From the NCBI GenBank assembly GCA_029211065.1, contig JARGFK010000005.1, forward strand, positions 14,623 through 77,138: DNA of 62,516 nucleotides, in the 5' to 3' direction. Below the pieces are notes generated by a model. The model saw only the letters and a list, made by a program, of their open reading frames with translations. It was not told the origin of the DNA and searched no databases. Shown in pieces: positions 10,085-18,600 of this stretch. Origin of the DNA: Desulfobacterales bacterium. GTDB lineage: Bacteria; Desulfobacterota; Desulfobacteria; Desulfobacterales; JARGFK01. How positions within the stretch are numbered: the stretch's first letter is position 1; every line of letters begins with the position of its first letter. Made by a program: the position numbers and the translations under genes.

Positions 10085-10365
10085 CGGGCACCTTTAACGC
10101 AATCGGGCATTTTTAAAAGGTCTCTGTGCGCGGGACCTCTGTCCAAATGGCCATCAGTTTAGGGTGAAACCGGGTGTCCTCCCTTGCTTAGCGCAATTGC
10201 CTGCATATTGTCGGCCGGGATGAATTGGGGAGAAGCGGCAATGTTCGGGCAAATGATATAAAAAAAAAACAGATTTGTAAAGGAAGCGGTTGATTTGTCG
10301 GCCGGGGGAGATTTCCGCCGACCTGCAAAACAGGTCTTCAAAATTTTATTTGTGTATTGTTTATA

Positions 10366-11418
10366 TCAACCTAAATTACTCCAATATTTTTTCTGAATTT
10401 CAAAAACCTTTTTCAGATATGACAGCTTGGCGGGGTTGGCATCGGCCACTCTTTCGATGCTGTTGGGTGTCAAAGTGGGGATGTTGCACAGCTCCTGCAT
10501 GACCCGCAGGCCGCATTCCTTAATCCCTTGCATGCTGTAGCCGCCCTCCATCACAAAGAGGATGCGGCCGTTGCAGACGCTTTCGGCGATGTTCAGGAGG
10601 AAGAAGGTGATTAGGGCGTAGCCTTCGGGCGTGACCCGCATGCCGCCCAGCCGGTCCCGCAAATAAAGGTCAAAGCCGCAGGATACCAGGATGATCTCGG
10701 GTCCATACGCCAGCGCCAGGGGGTTGATCAGGTAATAGATAATGCGGGCAATATCACGGTCGCCGCCGCCCTTTCCCAGGGGAATGTTAACTGTAAAGCC
10801 TTCACCGGGGCCCCGGCCGACCTCGCCGAAATTGCCGCTGCCGGGAAAACCGGGAAACTGATGCAGGGAAACAAAGAGAACGTCGTCGCTGTCGTAGAAT
10901 ACCGCCTGGGTGCCGTTGCCGTGATGGGCGTCGATATCGACGATCATGACTTTTTTGATGCCGTGGTTTTCTTTCAGATAGCGGGCGCCCACGGCGATAT
11001 TGTTGAACAGGCAGAAACCCATGGCCTTTTCCGGTTCGGCATGGTGGCCGGGGGGGCGCACAAAGGCAAATCCGCGTTTGGCATTTCCGGCCAGAATTTC
11101 ATCCAGCAGACTGAAAACTGCGCCGACGCCCAGACAGGCGGTGTCGTATGATTTTTCGGTTGCCTGGGTGTCCAGATCAAAAGAGGTGAGCGTACGTCCG
11201 GCACTTCCGGCAATCCGCTGGATGTAATCGGAGGTGTGCACCAGGGCAATCTGGTCAGGGGTGGCCGGCCGGGGGGATACCTCCCTGCATTTTCCCACCA
11301 GGGATTCATCTTCCAGAAGAGAATAGGTCGCCTTGATCCGCCGACTGCTTTCCGGATGCGGCATTTTTTCCAGGTGCTCTACAAAGCGCCCGTCTTTAGT
11401 GATGAGAACCGGCTGCAC
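10366..11418 (-). CDS. Histone deacetylase / acetoin utilization family deacetylase
   Basis: A 350-residue zinc-dependent amidohydrolase of the class II HDAC/AcuC type. Visible motifs are HPESSRR, RPPGHHAEP (catalytic His pair), VDIDAHHGNGTQ (zinc ligands), CGFD (third zinc ligand) and GGY (transition-state Tyr). All catalytic elements are present, so it should be active on acetyl-lysine or a related amide. A longer frame reaches 11,553, but the GTG at 11,418 has a GGGAGG site and matches the family N-terminus. It overlaps the upstream GNAT-like gene by 23 bp, so the two are translationally coupled. Substrate unknown. Confidence 0.9.
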   Translation of the reverse strand: MQPVLITKDGRFVEHLEKMPHPESSRRIKATYSLLEDESLVGKCREVSPRPATPDQIALVHTSDYIQRIAGSAGRTLTSFDLDTQATEKSYDTACLGVGAVFSLLDEILAGNAKRGFAFVRPPGHHAEPEKAMGFCLFNNIAVGARYLKENHGIKKVMIVDIDAHHGNGTQAVFYDSDDVLFVSLHQFPGFPGSGNFGEVGRGPGEGFTVNIPLGKGGGDRDIARIIYYLINPLALAYGPEIILVSCGFDLYLRDRLGGMRVTPEGYALITFFLLNIAESVCNGRILFVMEGGYSMQGIKECGLRVMQELCNIPTLTPNSIERVADANPAKLSYLKKVFEIQKKYWSNLG

Positions 11419-12784
11419 GTTCCGTGTTTTCCTCCCTTTCCTGGGTTCGCTCGGCGGAATAGATCCGGAGAAATTCGTCGGATTCGGGTATTTTTTTGCG
11501 ATATTTGTGGAAGAGGCGCAGCAGTTCCTCACCCGATTCGGTCGCCGCTTCAACTTTCAGGAACTCGCCGGCAGCTTCAATGATAGCGCTTCTTTCGGAC
11601 GTGTCTTTTTCGGTTTTTGGGCGTCTGCGCAGAGACTTAACCTGTTTTTGCAGAATCTTTCCGATTTCGCGGTAAATTTGCGGGTCCATATTCGGGGAGC
11701 TGTTTGCCAGCATCACGATGGCGTTCAGCAGGTAGCCGCGCGGGGTTCCCAGTATGAATTCGGACATGCCCCGGGAAACAAACCCCATGGCGTCATAAAA
11801 GCGGCGGGCGCCGATTTCAGAGTCCAGTAATATCTCTCTGGCTTCGGCCAGTCGGGTCTTCCATTGAAGCCAAGCGCCGGCAACCAGAAACGTTCCGACC
11901 CCCCTGATGGAAGGAGTTGCTTTCGTTATCTCATCTACCGAAGTCGCTCTGGCCGTTGCAATAAACTTGATTTCAAGATTTTTGTGGAAAAATTGTTCTT
12001 TAAACGTAAGATAAAGCAACCCGACAATTTTGTTTTTCACCACGCAGGCATAAAGATGCCGCCATTGATTCTGGATCAGGCGGTTTAAAAAAAAGCGGAC
12101 ATGAAAAAATTCAATATTGATGTCGGCAATCTGTAAAAAACTTTCCGGACAGAAGGGAAACCGTACAAAAAAAGCCGGTATGTCCGCAGCGACGGTTCCA
12201 TGATATAAGACGGCAGGATCGGTTTCGTTTTTGGATATTTTTGGCAACTGCCGGTCCTGTTTCAGAGCGTTTAGAAAAAAAATCAGACGTCTTTTTTGTT
12301 CAGCTACAGTTTTACCTGAATAGATATATTCCAGGGGATTATTTGTGAAATCTTGCACTTCACCCGTTGTCTGAAAAGGTTCGCCCAGTCGGACCAGCTG
12401 TTTTTTTATTCGCTCAATGGCATAATCGATTTCGTGATTCAGCAATAACCTGAGACCGGCCAGGCGCATTTCCCCGGCAGCCTCCAGATAATTCATGGAC
12501 GTGCCTTTTTCAAGCAATTCCTGTGTCTTTAACAGTTCACCATATTTGATCAACAGGCGCTCTTCGATAGGCACGGAGCCCTTGTTGATGTAAAGAAAGC
12601 GGCTGACCCGGGCCTTTTCCCCATCAAAAAAAAAGTAGAAATCATCGCCAAGGGTTGACTCCTGGCCGGGAGCGGGAGCATCAATCATGCCCATGCCCAG
12701 CATTTCATCCAGGGCATAACCAATTTCCGGATCTCGGGCGGCGATTTCATCAATGGCCTGCTTTATCGTTTCTCTTTTGATCAT
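11396..12784 (-). CDS. GNAT-like acetyltransferase domain protein
   Basis: A 462-residue protein without a family I can name with certainty. Residues about 245-365 resemble a GNAT acetyltransferase: a core with LYACVVKNKIVGLLYL, an IRGVGTFLVAGAW stretch where the acetyl-CoA pyrophosphate loop should be, and an ARRFYDAMGF motif typical of the last GNAT helix. The N-terminal half is helical and unassigned; the C-terminus is highly charged. It overlaps the deacetylase gene by 23 bp, which suggests an acetylation/deacetylation pair. No strong ribosome site is seen at the ATG at 12,784. The GNAT call is moderate and the coupling firm. Confidence 0.72.
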   Translation of the reverse strand: MIKRETIKQAIDEIAARDPEIGYALDEMLGMGMIDAPAPGQESTLGDDFYFFFDGEKARVSRFLYINKGSVPIEERLLIKYGELLKTQELLEKGTSMNYLEAAGEMRLAGLRLLLNHEIDYAIERIKKQLVRLGEPFQTTGEVQDFTNNPLEYIYSGKTVAEQKRRLIFFLNALKQDRQLPKISKNETDPAVLYHGTVAADIPAFFVRFPFCPESFLQIADINIEFFHVRFFLNRLIQNQWRHLYACVVKNKIVGLLYLTFKEQFFHKNLEIKFIATARATSVDEITKATPSIRGVGTFLVAGAWLQWKTRLAEAREILLDSEIGARRFYDAMGFVSRGMSEFILGTPRGYLLNAIVMLANSSPNMDPQIYREIGKILQKQVKSLRRRPKTEKDTSERSAIIEAAGEFLKVEAATESGEELLRLFHKYRKKIPESDEFLRIYSAERTQEREENTERAAGSHH

Positions 12785-13195
12785 GATGTGGGTTTATTCC
12801 AGTATAGAAAACTGGGTCTTCCGGGTCAGGTCAGTGATAAGATGTCTCTGCCTTATAAAATTTAAATTCGAAACACGAATCTCGAAATCTTTACCCTGTT
12901 AAATGGCGCTTCATAAAAAGTTTTTAGTAAAACGCCTTCATGGATGAAAGCACCTATCAGATGCCAGACCGAAAATATTTAACAGGGCAGGCAATACCGA
13001 AGGACCAAAATCCAAATGATCCAAACAATTGGAGTGCCTGCCATCGCGAATATGATTTTGTTTTTGTCATTCGGGCATTTGATATTTGAATTTGTTTCGA
13101 ATTTCGATATTCGGATTTCGAAATTTGTCAAAGGCATTTGCGCAAATCATGTCCTCTGGGCTTAAATCAAAACCGGATCTTCTATGCCCGGATCC
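12785..13195. repeat. Gene-free repeat region, TTCGAA-rich
   Basis: Holds no convincing gene. Near 12,793 is a TTTATTCCAGTATAGAAAAC segment that recurs almost unchanged upstream of the kinase at 27,210. At 13,085-13,130 lies a TTCGAA-rich segment of a type also found at 20,940 and 46,120-46,270. A CCTCTGGGCTTAAATCAAAA segment at 13,149-13,170 recurs near 20,990, there directly after the stop of an NtrC remnant and here after the stop of a kinase homologue. Confidence 0.6.
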
Positions 13196-14875
13196 TTATT
13201 CCATAACGGATTTAAACAGTGCCGGCAATTCAACAATAAAAGATGCTCCTTTGCCGGGTTCATTCCTGACGGATATTCGGCCGCCCAGCTTTTCGATAAT
13301 GTTACGGCTGAGCGAGAGTCCCAAGCCCAAGCCCCCATGCTGGGTTGTAAAGAGCGGGTCGAAAATCTTATCGATATCATCGTCTGGAATTCCGGGCCCG
13401 TCATCTGTGACCGTAACCCGGATACGGTCTTTATCGATACGGGTTTTCAAGATAATTTCACCGTCTCGATGGATTGCGGCCAGCGCGTTAAAAATCAGGC
13501 TCTGAAATACCTGCCGGAGGCGGGACGGGTCACTCCGCATGAGTAAAGCGGTTTCCTGGTAGTCCCGGACCACCCGGATCTTGTTAAAATGAAATTCTCG
13601 GTCAAAGAGTTCAATGAGGCTGTTAAGTAGTTCGTTGATATCGATTTCCATGATCAACGGTCCCACCGGTCGGGTGGTGGCAAGAAACCTGTCTATAGAC
13701 TCGCGGCTCTCGGCGACCTGGGACTGTAATTCATCCAGGCTGTTTTTAATTTCTGCCTTGTTTTCCGGCCGAGTTAAATCCTGCTGCCTCAACTCTTCGA
13801 TCCAGCGCGCCACCATATCGATGTTTCCCAGCATATCTTTGATGTTGAGTAATAAACCTGAAGCCAGGCGCATGGAAGATGCCAGCATGCCGGCATGCTG
13901 GAGCCGTTGATCCAGCGCCCGGATGTTCTTTCGTTTGAATTCAAGGCGCGAGATCAGATTGCTGGTGGTGAGAAGCACCGTGAACACAATCAGGATACTT
14001 CCCAGAATAAACACGAATATCCCGATATTACGAATACGGTGAAGGTCTGCAAAAACTTTTTCCTTTTCAACCTGAACGACACACAGCCAGGGAACTTTTT
14101 CAAGCCACACCATGACCTTGATCAGACCGTTTTGTTCCCGCTGGCGGAGGCCCCGGTAGGGTTCTATTTTTGTAAAATCGGAAGGCCCCATCAGCCGGCC
14201 GGCCTGTTTGGGGACTGTTTGAAAAATGCCGTTTGTGTTTATCAGAAAAGCGTCTCCTTTTTGGGTTTGATTGATTTCGGCCACAACATCGTTGAAGAAA
14301 GCCGAATCAACGGTGGCGCGCAGAATCCAGAACCCGTCGCCCCGCTGCTGCTTTACCGCCATGACAAAATGAGGGATATTCCTGAACCCCAAAAACACAT
14401 CGCTGATGTATACGGGGTCACGCTCCAGCGCCTTGAACCAGAAGGTGTTCTTGTAGTTTTTGGACATGAGTTCATAAGGGCCCACATAGGCGAGATGCCG
14501 GCCCTGGTCGTCGATGACGCCCAGGTCCTGAAAGCAGGGGAGTTCTTTTTGCAGGGACTCAAAAACGGATTCAAGTGCGCCCGGCTGCACAAGATATTCC
14601 GGACTCAGATTTTTAGACAGCAGTTTCAGATCCATGATGCGTTCCGCCAGAAAGCGGTCAATCGTGTTTTTGTGATGGGTTACTTCCGTGCGCAGCGCTT
14701 CCAGGGTTTTCTCTCTCAAAACGGTTGAGGTGTAGTGGTACATCCCGCCGCCGATGACGATCAGGGGGATGAATGAGGTCGCCAGCAGGGCCGTCACCAC
14801 ATTTTTCCATATGCGACGAAAGTAGGGAAAATCCGATTGTTGAGAAGAAAATGTTTTGTCGGCGACTTGGGTCAT
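13196..14875 (-). CDS. Histidine kinase homologue lacking the phospho-acceptor histidine
   Basis: A 559-residue membrane protein of the paralogous Cache-kinase set: helix near residues 22-45, Cache-like domain with FQDLGV, YVGPYEL, ISDVFLGFR and PHFVMAV, second helix near 285-305. The dimerization helix aligns with its paralogues, but the AHEINNPL box reads LLNIKDML, so the phospho-acceptor His is Leu343 (codon 13,847-13,849). The ATPase domain keeps the N box, DDGPGIP, FDPLFTT and GLGLGLS, so ATP binding may persist. It cannot autophosphorylate in the usual way; it may be a pseudokinase that modulates another kinase by heterodimerization. The frame is intact, arguing against a decayed gene. 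ATG with an AGGAG site. Confidence 0.9.
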   Translation of the reverse strand: MTQVADKTFSSQQSDFPYFRRIWKNVVTALLATSFIPLIVIGGGMYHYTSTVLREKTLEALRTEVTHHKNTIDRFLAERIMDLKLLSKNLSPEYLVQPGALESVFESLQKELPCFQDLGVIDDQGRHLAYVGPYELMSKNYKNTFWFKALERDPVYISDVFLGFRNIPHFVMAVKQQRGDGFWILRATVDSAFFNDVVAEINQTQKGDAFLINTNGIFQTVPKQAGRLMGPSDFTKIEPYRGLRQREQNGLIKVMVWLEKVPWLCVVQVEKEKVFADLHRIRNIGIFVFILGSILIVFTVLLTTSNLISRLEFKRKNIRALDQRLQHAGMLASSMRLASGLLLNIKDMLGNIDMVARWIEELRQQDLTRPENKAEIKNSLDELQSQVAESRESIDRFLATTRPVGPLIMEIDINELLNSLIELFDREFHFNKIRVVRDYQETALLMRSDPSRLRQVFQSLIFNALAAIHRDGEIILKTRIDKDRIRVTVTDDGPGIPDDDIDKIFDPLFTTQHGGLGLGLSLSRNIIEKLGGRISVRNEPGKGASFIVELPALFKSVME

Positions 14876-15156
14876 AAGAATCTCCTGCGTGAATATCTTG
14901 TCTTTCCGGAAGGCGAGGATGCTGAAGAAAGGGGTCCAGGATTCGAGGGCTCAGGTGTCAGGGGTCGGGGTTCAGGGTAAAGTGGTTTGACCTTTTATGT
15001 GCCAATCCCCACGACTCCTGTTCGGCCTTATCACTCGTCACCTGTAACTTGTCACTAAAATCGCCCCATAGCATCTGCCTTCTGCCTACTGCTTACTGTC
15101 CATTGCCTACTTGTTCTTCATTTCCGACCCCCGACCCCTGACCCCCGGCTCCTGAT
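14876..15156. repeat. Composite heptamer repeat region
   Basis: Gene-free. Read on the minus strand after the stop of the receiver-CBS gene, it holds a GTCAGGG/GTCGGGG block, a short GAAGAACAAG spacer and a TAGGCAG/TAAGCAG block. A second GTCAGGG-type block lies at about 14,950-14,980. The order and orientation match the arrays at 1-138 and 53,081-53,160. Confidence 0.8.
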
Positions 15157-16002
15157 TTACTCTGTTTCATGGTCCACAAACCGGAAAATATCCTGCAGTC
15201 TGACGATACCGATGACCTTGCCCATTTCAATAACCGGCATACAGCGCACGTTATCCTGGAGCATGCGATGGGCCACATCGGTGAGGGGTTCGTCAGGGGT
15301 GGTGGTCAAGGGCGGAACCGTATGCATCACACTTTTGAGTGGTTTTTGAGGAAGCAGATCGGGATTGTTCATCAGGTCCGGCCAGGTAAATGAGCGACCC
15401 GGATGGGCCTCCTCAGTCGCGACAATCAGGTCGCGTTTGGTGACGGTTCCTCGAAATCGATTATCGCGATCCTGAATGTATACCTCTTCCACCACCATAT
15501 TTCTGGTTTCGCGGCTGAATATATCCAGGGCTTCTTTTAAGGGGTCATCCAGTTTCAGTTTTTTAAAAGAATACAGCGTAAGATCTTTGACCAGGTTGCG
15601 CTGCCAGAGGACCGGCCGGCGTTTGATACTTTCAACTTCGTAGGCCTCGTTGATTTTTTCGACCAGGTTTTCGATGTCGCAGGGCTTCATCAGGTAGTCA
15701 TAGGCGCCGCAGCGCATGGCCTGGGTGCCGGAATCAAGGGAGGCATGGCCGGTGAGCATAATGACTTCGGTCCCGGGCGCCAATTTTTTGATTTCCACGA
15801 GAGAGTCGATGCCGGTCATCCCCGGCATTTTGACATCCAGAACCACCACGTCAAACTCGTTGCCGGTTTTGATGGCTTCCAGGGCCTGCCGTCCGCTGAA
15901 CACGGCAAGGGCCTCTATTCCTCTTGAGTTCAAGAGTTTGGCGATGCCCTGGGCAAGGCGCTTTTCGTCATCAACGATCAGGACGTGAGGTCTTTTGTCC
16001 AC
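15157..16002 (-). CDS. Response regulator with C-terminal CBS-domain pair
   Basis: 281 residues: an N-terminal REC domain (1-120) with D11/D12, D56 in DVKMPGMTG and a MKP lysine, a linker, and two CBS motifs (about 150-281) with RGTVTKRDLI and MPVIEMGKVIGIVRLQDI. CBS pairs generally bind adenylates (AMP, ATP, S-adenosylmethionine) and regulate attached or partner proteins, often transporters. Here they replace a DNA-binding domain, so the protein may merge phosphorylation and energy state. The start is a GTG at 16,002 with an AAGGAG site. Possible partners are the His-less kinase homologue and the carriers at 17,070 and 18,601. Confidence 0.92.
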   Translation of the reverse strand: MDKRPHVLIVDDEKRLAQGIAKLLNSRGIEALAVFSGRQALEAIKTGNEFDVVVLDVKMPGMTGIDSLVEIKKLAPGTEVIMLTGHASLDSGTQAMRCGAYDYLMKPCDIENLVEKINEAYEVESIKRRPVLWQRNLVKDLTLYSFKKLKLDDPLKEALDIFSRETRNMVVEEVYIQDRDNRFRGTVTKRDLIVATEEAHPGRSFTWPDLMNNPDLLPQKPLKSVMHTVPPLTTTPDEPLTDVAHRMLQDNVRCMPVIEMGKVIGIVRLQDIFRFVDHETE

Positions 16003-16077
16003 GGCACGGCTCCTTTTTCGTATTGTTTAGCATGAAATTCCGGCGGTTTCAATGTGGTTATTAAGTTTGACACATTC

Positions 16078-16192
16078 GTAAAAGGTCCTAATTCCCGTCA
16101 TGCCTGCGAAGGCAGGCATCCAGAACCATTTTGAATCACTGGATTCCCGCCTTCGCGGGAATGACGCCAAAAGAGCATATACGACTTTTTAC
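16078..16192. repeat. Intergenic repeat with GTAAAARGTC ends (copy 3, inverted)
   Basis: Shorter, inverted relative of the elements at 2766 and 5910. It runs from GTAAAAGGTCC to GACTTTTTAC, with hairpins CATGCCTGCGAAGGCAGGCAT and TTCCCGCCTTCGCGGGAA inside. The CGCTAAAGCGTGGCTGG core is missing. Confidence 0.78.
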
Positions 16193-16359
16193 GAATTCAT
16201 CAAGTTTCTCATACTATTTTTCGAGACCCTGCTTTGCGGCAGCGTTGATGCATCAGAGGACAAAAAAACCGGCATTCACAGAGACGTATGAAAGAAGGGA
16301 GCGGCATGGAGGCCGACTGTGGCAGGCAGTCGCGTTTTGACTTGTTACTTCCGGTTTTT

Positions 16360-16908
16360 TCATGACATAAAAAATACAATGATGCAGAATGCCAGCGAAA
16401 TAACCCATATGCTATGACTGACGGTGCCCTTGCGCACCGGATGAAAGTGGGCATCGGGCCGTTTATGCCCTTTAGTGCAGATGTATTGCGGAACTTTCCG
16501 GCCGGTCTTTTTGTTGATGATTTTGCTGCGCTTGACCGGCGCGCCGCAAACGGCGTCGTCCGACAGCGAGCGCTTGCAGGTCAGGCGGGCGCCAATCAGC
16601 AAGCTGACCAGGTTGTAAATCCAGTTCCAGGATACGGCGATGATTAAAAGTGAGAGGAACAGCAGCATGGAATGGGTGCGGGTAACCCCCATGCCGGCCA
16701 GTTGTTCGCCGATGCGGGCCGGGTTCAACGGCCCTTCTACGCCTCCGAACAGCCCCAGATAATAAAGCGGAAAGCAGACGACCATGACCAGCATGGAAAA
16801 GCAGAACCGGATCAGACGCTGCTGGATAAAGCTGCGGCTGTTCCACCAGCGTTTGAAGGGGGATTCATGATTGTAAAATTGTGAACTTTTCATTACGCTA
16901 CTATACAT
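16360..16908 (-). CDS. Conserved small membrane protein of unknown function
   Basis: 182 residues and no family I recognise. About three hydrophobic helices are visible (near residues 33-55, 80-105 and 162-180). A basic loop between the second and third contains Cys in LTCKRS, DDAVCGAP and YICTKGHKRPDAHFH, a possible metal-binding or redox cluster. The ATG at 16,908 follows a GGAG site by six bases. It is on the same strand and downstream of the TauE/SafE gene, with a 161 bp gap, so a role with that carrier is possible but unproven. Confidence 0.7.
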   Translation of the reverse strand: MYSSVMKSSQFYNHESPFKRWWNSRSFIQQRLIRFCFSMLVMVVCFPLYYLGLFGGVEGPLNPARIGEQLAGMGVTRTHSMLLFLSLLIIAVSWNWIYNLVSLLIGARLTCKRSLSDDAVCGAPVKRSKIINKKTGRKVPQYICTKGHKRPDAHFHPVRKGTVSHSIWVISLAFCIIVFFMS

Positions 16909-17069
16909 CTTGACTCCATTTTGTCAATGAGATCTTTCCCCATACAGTACTAAAGGGTTGGGTAGGCCGGCCCCATATTTGCAGGCCGGCCCACCGGTTG
17001 TTTGTTGAAGTTAACCCGCCAACAAGTCCCTTTGCCGATGATCCGGCAGGACGCTCCCAAGATCTCCTG

Positions 17070-18116
17070 TCAGGAAAGGAGTCTTTTCTGAATATCAGGC
17101 CACAGCCTCCAGAAGCAGATCACAGCCAGGATACAGCAGTAAACCGGAACCACGGTCTTCCATAACTTTTCCGGCAGCACCCGGGTGGTGTAAGGAGCGC
17201 CTATAGCGGCCAGCACCGTTCCGATCACAAACGAGGGCAGCAGCATGTAGTCGACGATCACACCGGAGCTGAGCAACGCAAACCACACGATCACCGCAAA
17301 CAGGCAGGTGGCGCCCTCGGCAAGCGAGGTGACCGCCACCATGCTTTTGACCGGGACACCGGCCAGCAGGCCGCCCACCGTGACCACCGGCCCGTATCCG
17401 CCGCCGCCGATGCCCTTGTTGAATCCGGCCAGCGCCGCAAACATCCACATCCATTTGGGCCTGTAATTAACATAGGTTTTGGAGGTCAACAGTGAACAGA
17501 CCCCCATGACAATCAGCAGCATCGCCACGTAAAGCTTGATCCAGAACTTATGGACCTTGAAAACCTTATAAGCCGCCGTAATGGAAAAACCCACACATAT
17601 CATTCCGATTATGGCCACGATTATCACAAGCTTGGTGGTTTCGTTCATGGGGCTGAATTTCCATTCCACGTTTTCAAACTCGCCATGGATGACTCCGGCC
17701 ATCAGCCCGGTGAACATCTCGGTGATCATGACGCAAGGGACCACCTGTTTGGGATCAAACCCGGCCATGAGCATCAGCGGGGTCAGCGCCGTGCCGTAAC
17801 CCATGCCGCCGGCCGAATCCATGTATTCGAAAAAGGCGCAGATTAAAATGACCCACCAGATGATCATCCAGTTGTCGGTGCCCATCCATCCCTTGGCTTT
17901 CACAAAAGCCGAAGGGAGCCTTTGCGTAAACTCAAAGGGGTTCCCGGCCAGCCAGATTGCAATTAGAAAAAGGCCAATAAACGCGCAGGAGTACATCAAC
18001 AACATCCGGACCTGTTTGCCGCTCAGAAGGGCTCTTTGGCCTATGGTGGGCTTTTTTGCCTCAAGCTCGCGGGCGATTTCCCAGCCAGCTTTTTTTTCTG
18101 ATTTGACGTTTTCCAT
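17070..18116 (-). CDS. TauE/SafE family anion exporter/permease
   Basis: A 348-residue polytopic membrane protein of the TauE/SafE (DUF81) family, which contains putative sulfite, sulfoacetate and organosulfur permeases. Eight or nine hydrophobic segments are visible, with the duplicated family motifs GGMGYGTALTPLMLMAGFDP and GFNKGIGGGGYGPVVTVGGL. A 35-residue charged cytoplasmic N-terminus precedes the first helix. The ATG at 18,116 has an AGGAGG site. The long upstream region contains a near-consensus -24/-12 element at 18,237-18,252. Substrate is inferred from family only; in a sulfur-metabolising anaerobe a sulfur oxyanion is a reasonable guess. Confidence 0.9.
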   Translation of the reverse strand: MENVKSEKKAGWEIARELEAKKPTIGQRALLSGKQVRMLLMYSCAFIGLFLIAIWLAGNPFEFTQRLPSAFVKAKGWMGTDNWMIIWWVILICAFFEYMDSAGGMGYGTALTPLMLMAGFDPKQVVPCVMITEMFTGLMAGVIHGEFENVEWKFSPMNETTKLVIIVAIIGMICVGFSITAAYKVFKVHKFWIKLYVAMLLIVMGVCSLLTSKTYVNYRPKWMWMFAALAGFNKGIGGGGYGPVVTVGGLLAGVPVKSMVAVTSLAEGATCLFAVIVWFALLSSGVIVDYMLLPSFVIGTVLAAIGAPYTTRVLPEKLWKTVVPVYCCILAVICFWRLWPDIQKRLLS

Positions 18117-18236
18117 AGAAATACCTCCTTTGGTTTTGTTGTATGTTTCAAGTTGGTTAAACTTTTATTTTTTCTCCATTCGACTCTCTAAGTATTGACC
18201 ACTGCCTGTTCAAAGGATCGCTTCGTCCATAATCAA

Positions 18237-18252
18237 TTCAATTTGTGTGCCA
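18237..18252 (-). promoter_or_regulatory. Possible sigma-54 promoter, -12 GC imperfect
   Basis: On the minus strand: TGGCAC-ACAAA-TTGAA. Perfect -24 element and correct spacing, but GA instead of GC at -12. It lies about 120 bp upstream of the TauE/SafE ATG. The neighbouring ArsB/NhaD gene has a fully canonical site, which makes this weak one more plausible. Confidence 0.35.
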
Positions 18253-18427
18253 TGTTTTTTTAAACAATAAAAAAACAATTAGCGCTTGAATTTTATGTTT
18301 GAATTCAGATAGTTATATAAATCATTGGCGCGGATTTAAATTCGCTGAGATTTTGTCCGGAGTAAATTGTAAACTGCGGGGTTACAATGCCGACCGGCGG
18401 TCGTCATGCCGGAGGGGACAGGGGTGG

Positions 18428-18500
18428 GATTTATGATTGGTGATTGATGATTGGAAAACTCTTAATGTAAAAATCAACAATCATCAATCATCAATCCAGC
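18428..18500. repeat. TGATTGR-type heptamer inverted repeat
   Basis: A GATTGGTGATTGATGATTGG run with 7-bp periodicity faces its complement CAATCATCAATCATCAATCC about 20 bp further on. The pair could form a long hairpin between the convergent ends of the upstream region of TauE/SafE and the terminator of the ArsB/NhaD gene. Confidence 0.7.
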
Positions 18501-18527
18501 CACTTTTCCCCGGCCCCATATAAGAAA

Positions 18528-18572
18528 AGGCCTTCCCATTGTCTTTGGACGGTTATGACAACGGGAAGGCCT
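18528..18572 (-). terminator. Rho-independent terminator of the ArsB/NhaD-type gene
   Basis: Stem arms 18,528-18,543 and 18,557-18,572 (AGGCCTTCCCATTGTC against GACAACGGGAAGGCCT, one mismatch) with a 13-base loop. On the minus strand the stem is followed by TTTTCTTATA. It begins 28 bp past the stop codon at 18,601. Confidence 0.85.
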
Positions 18573-18600
18573 CTATGGTAAAGGCGTGTCGGCGGAGGCG

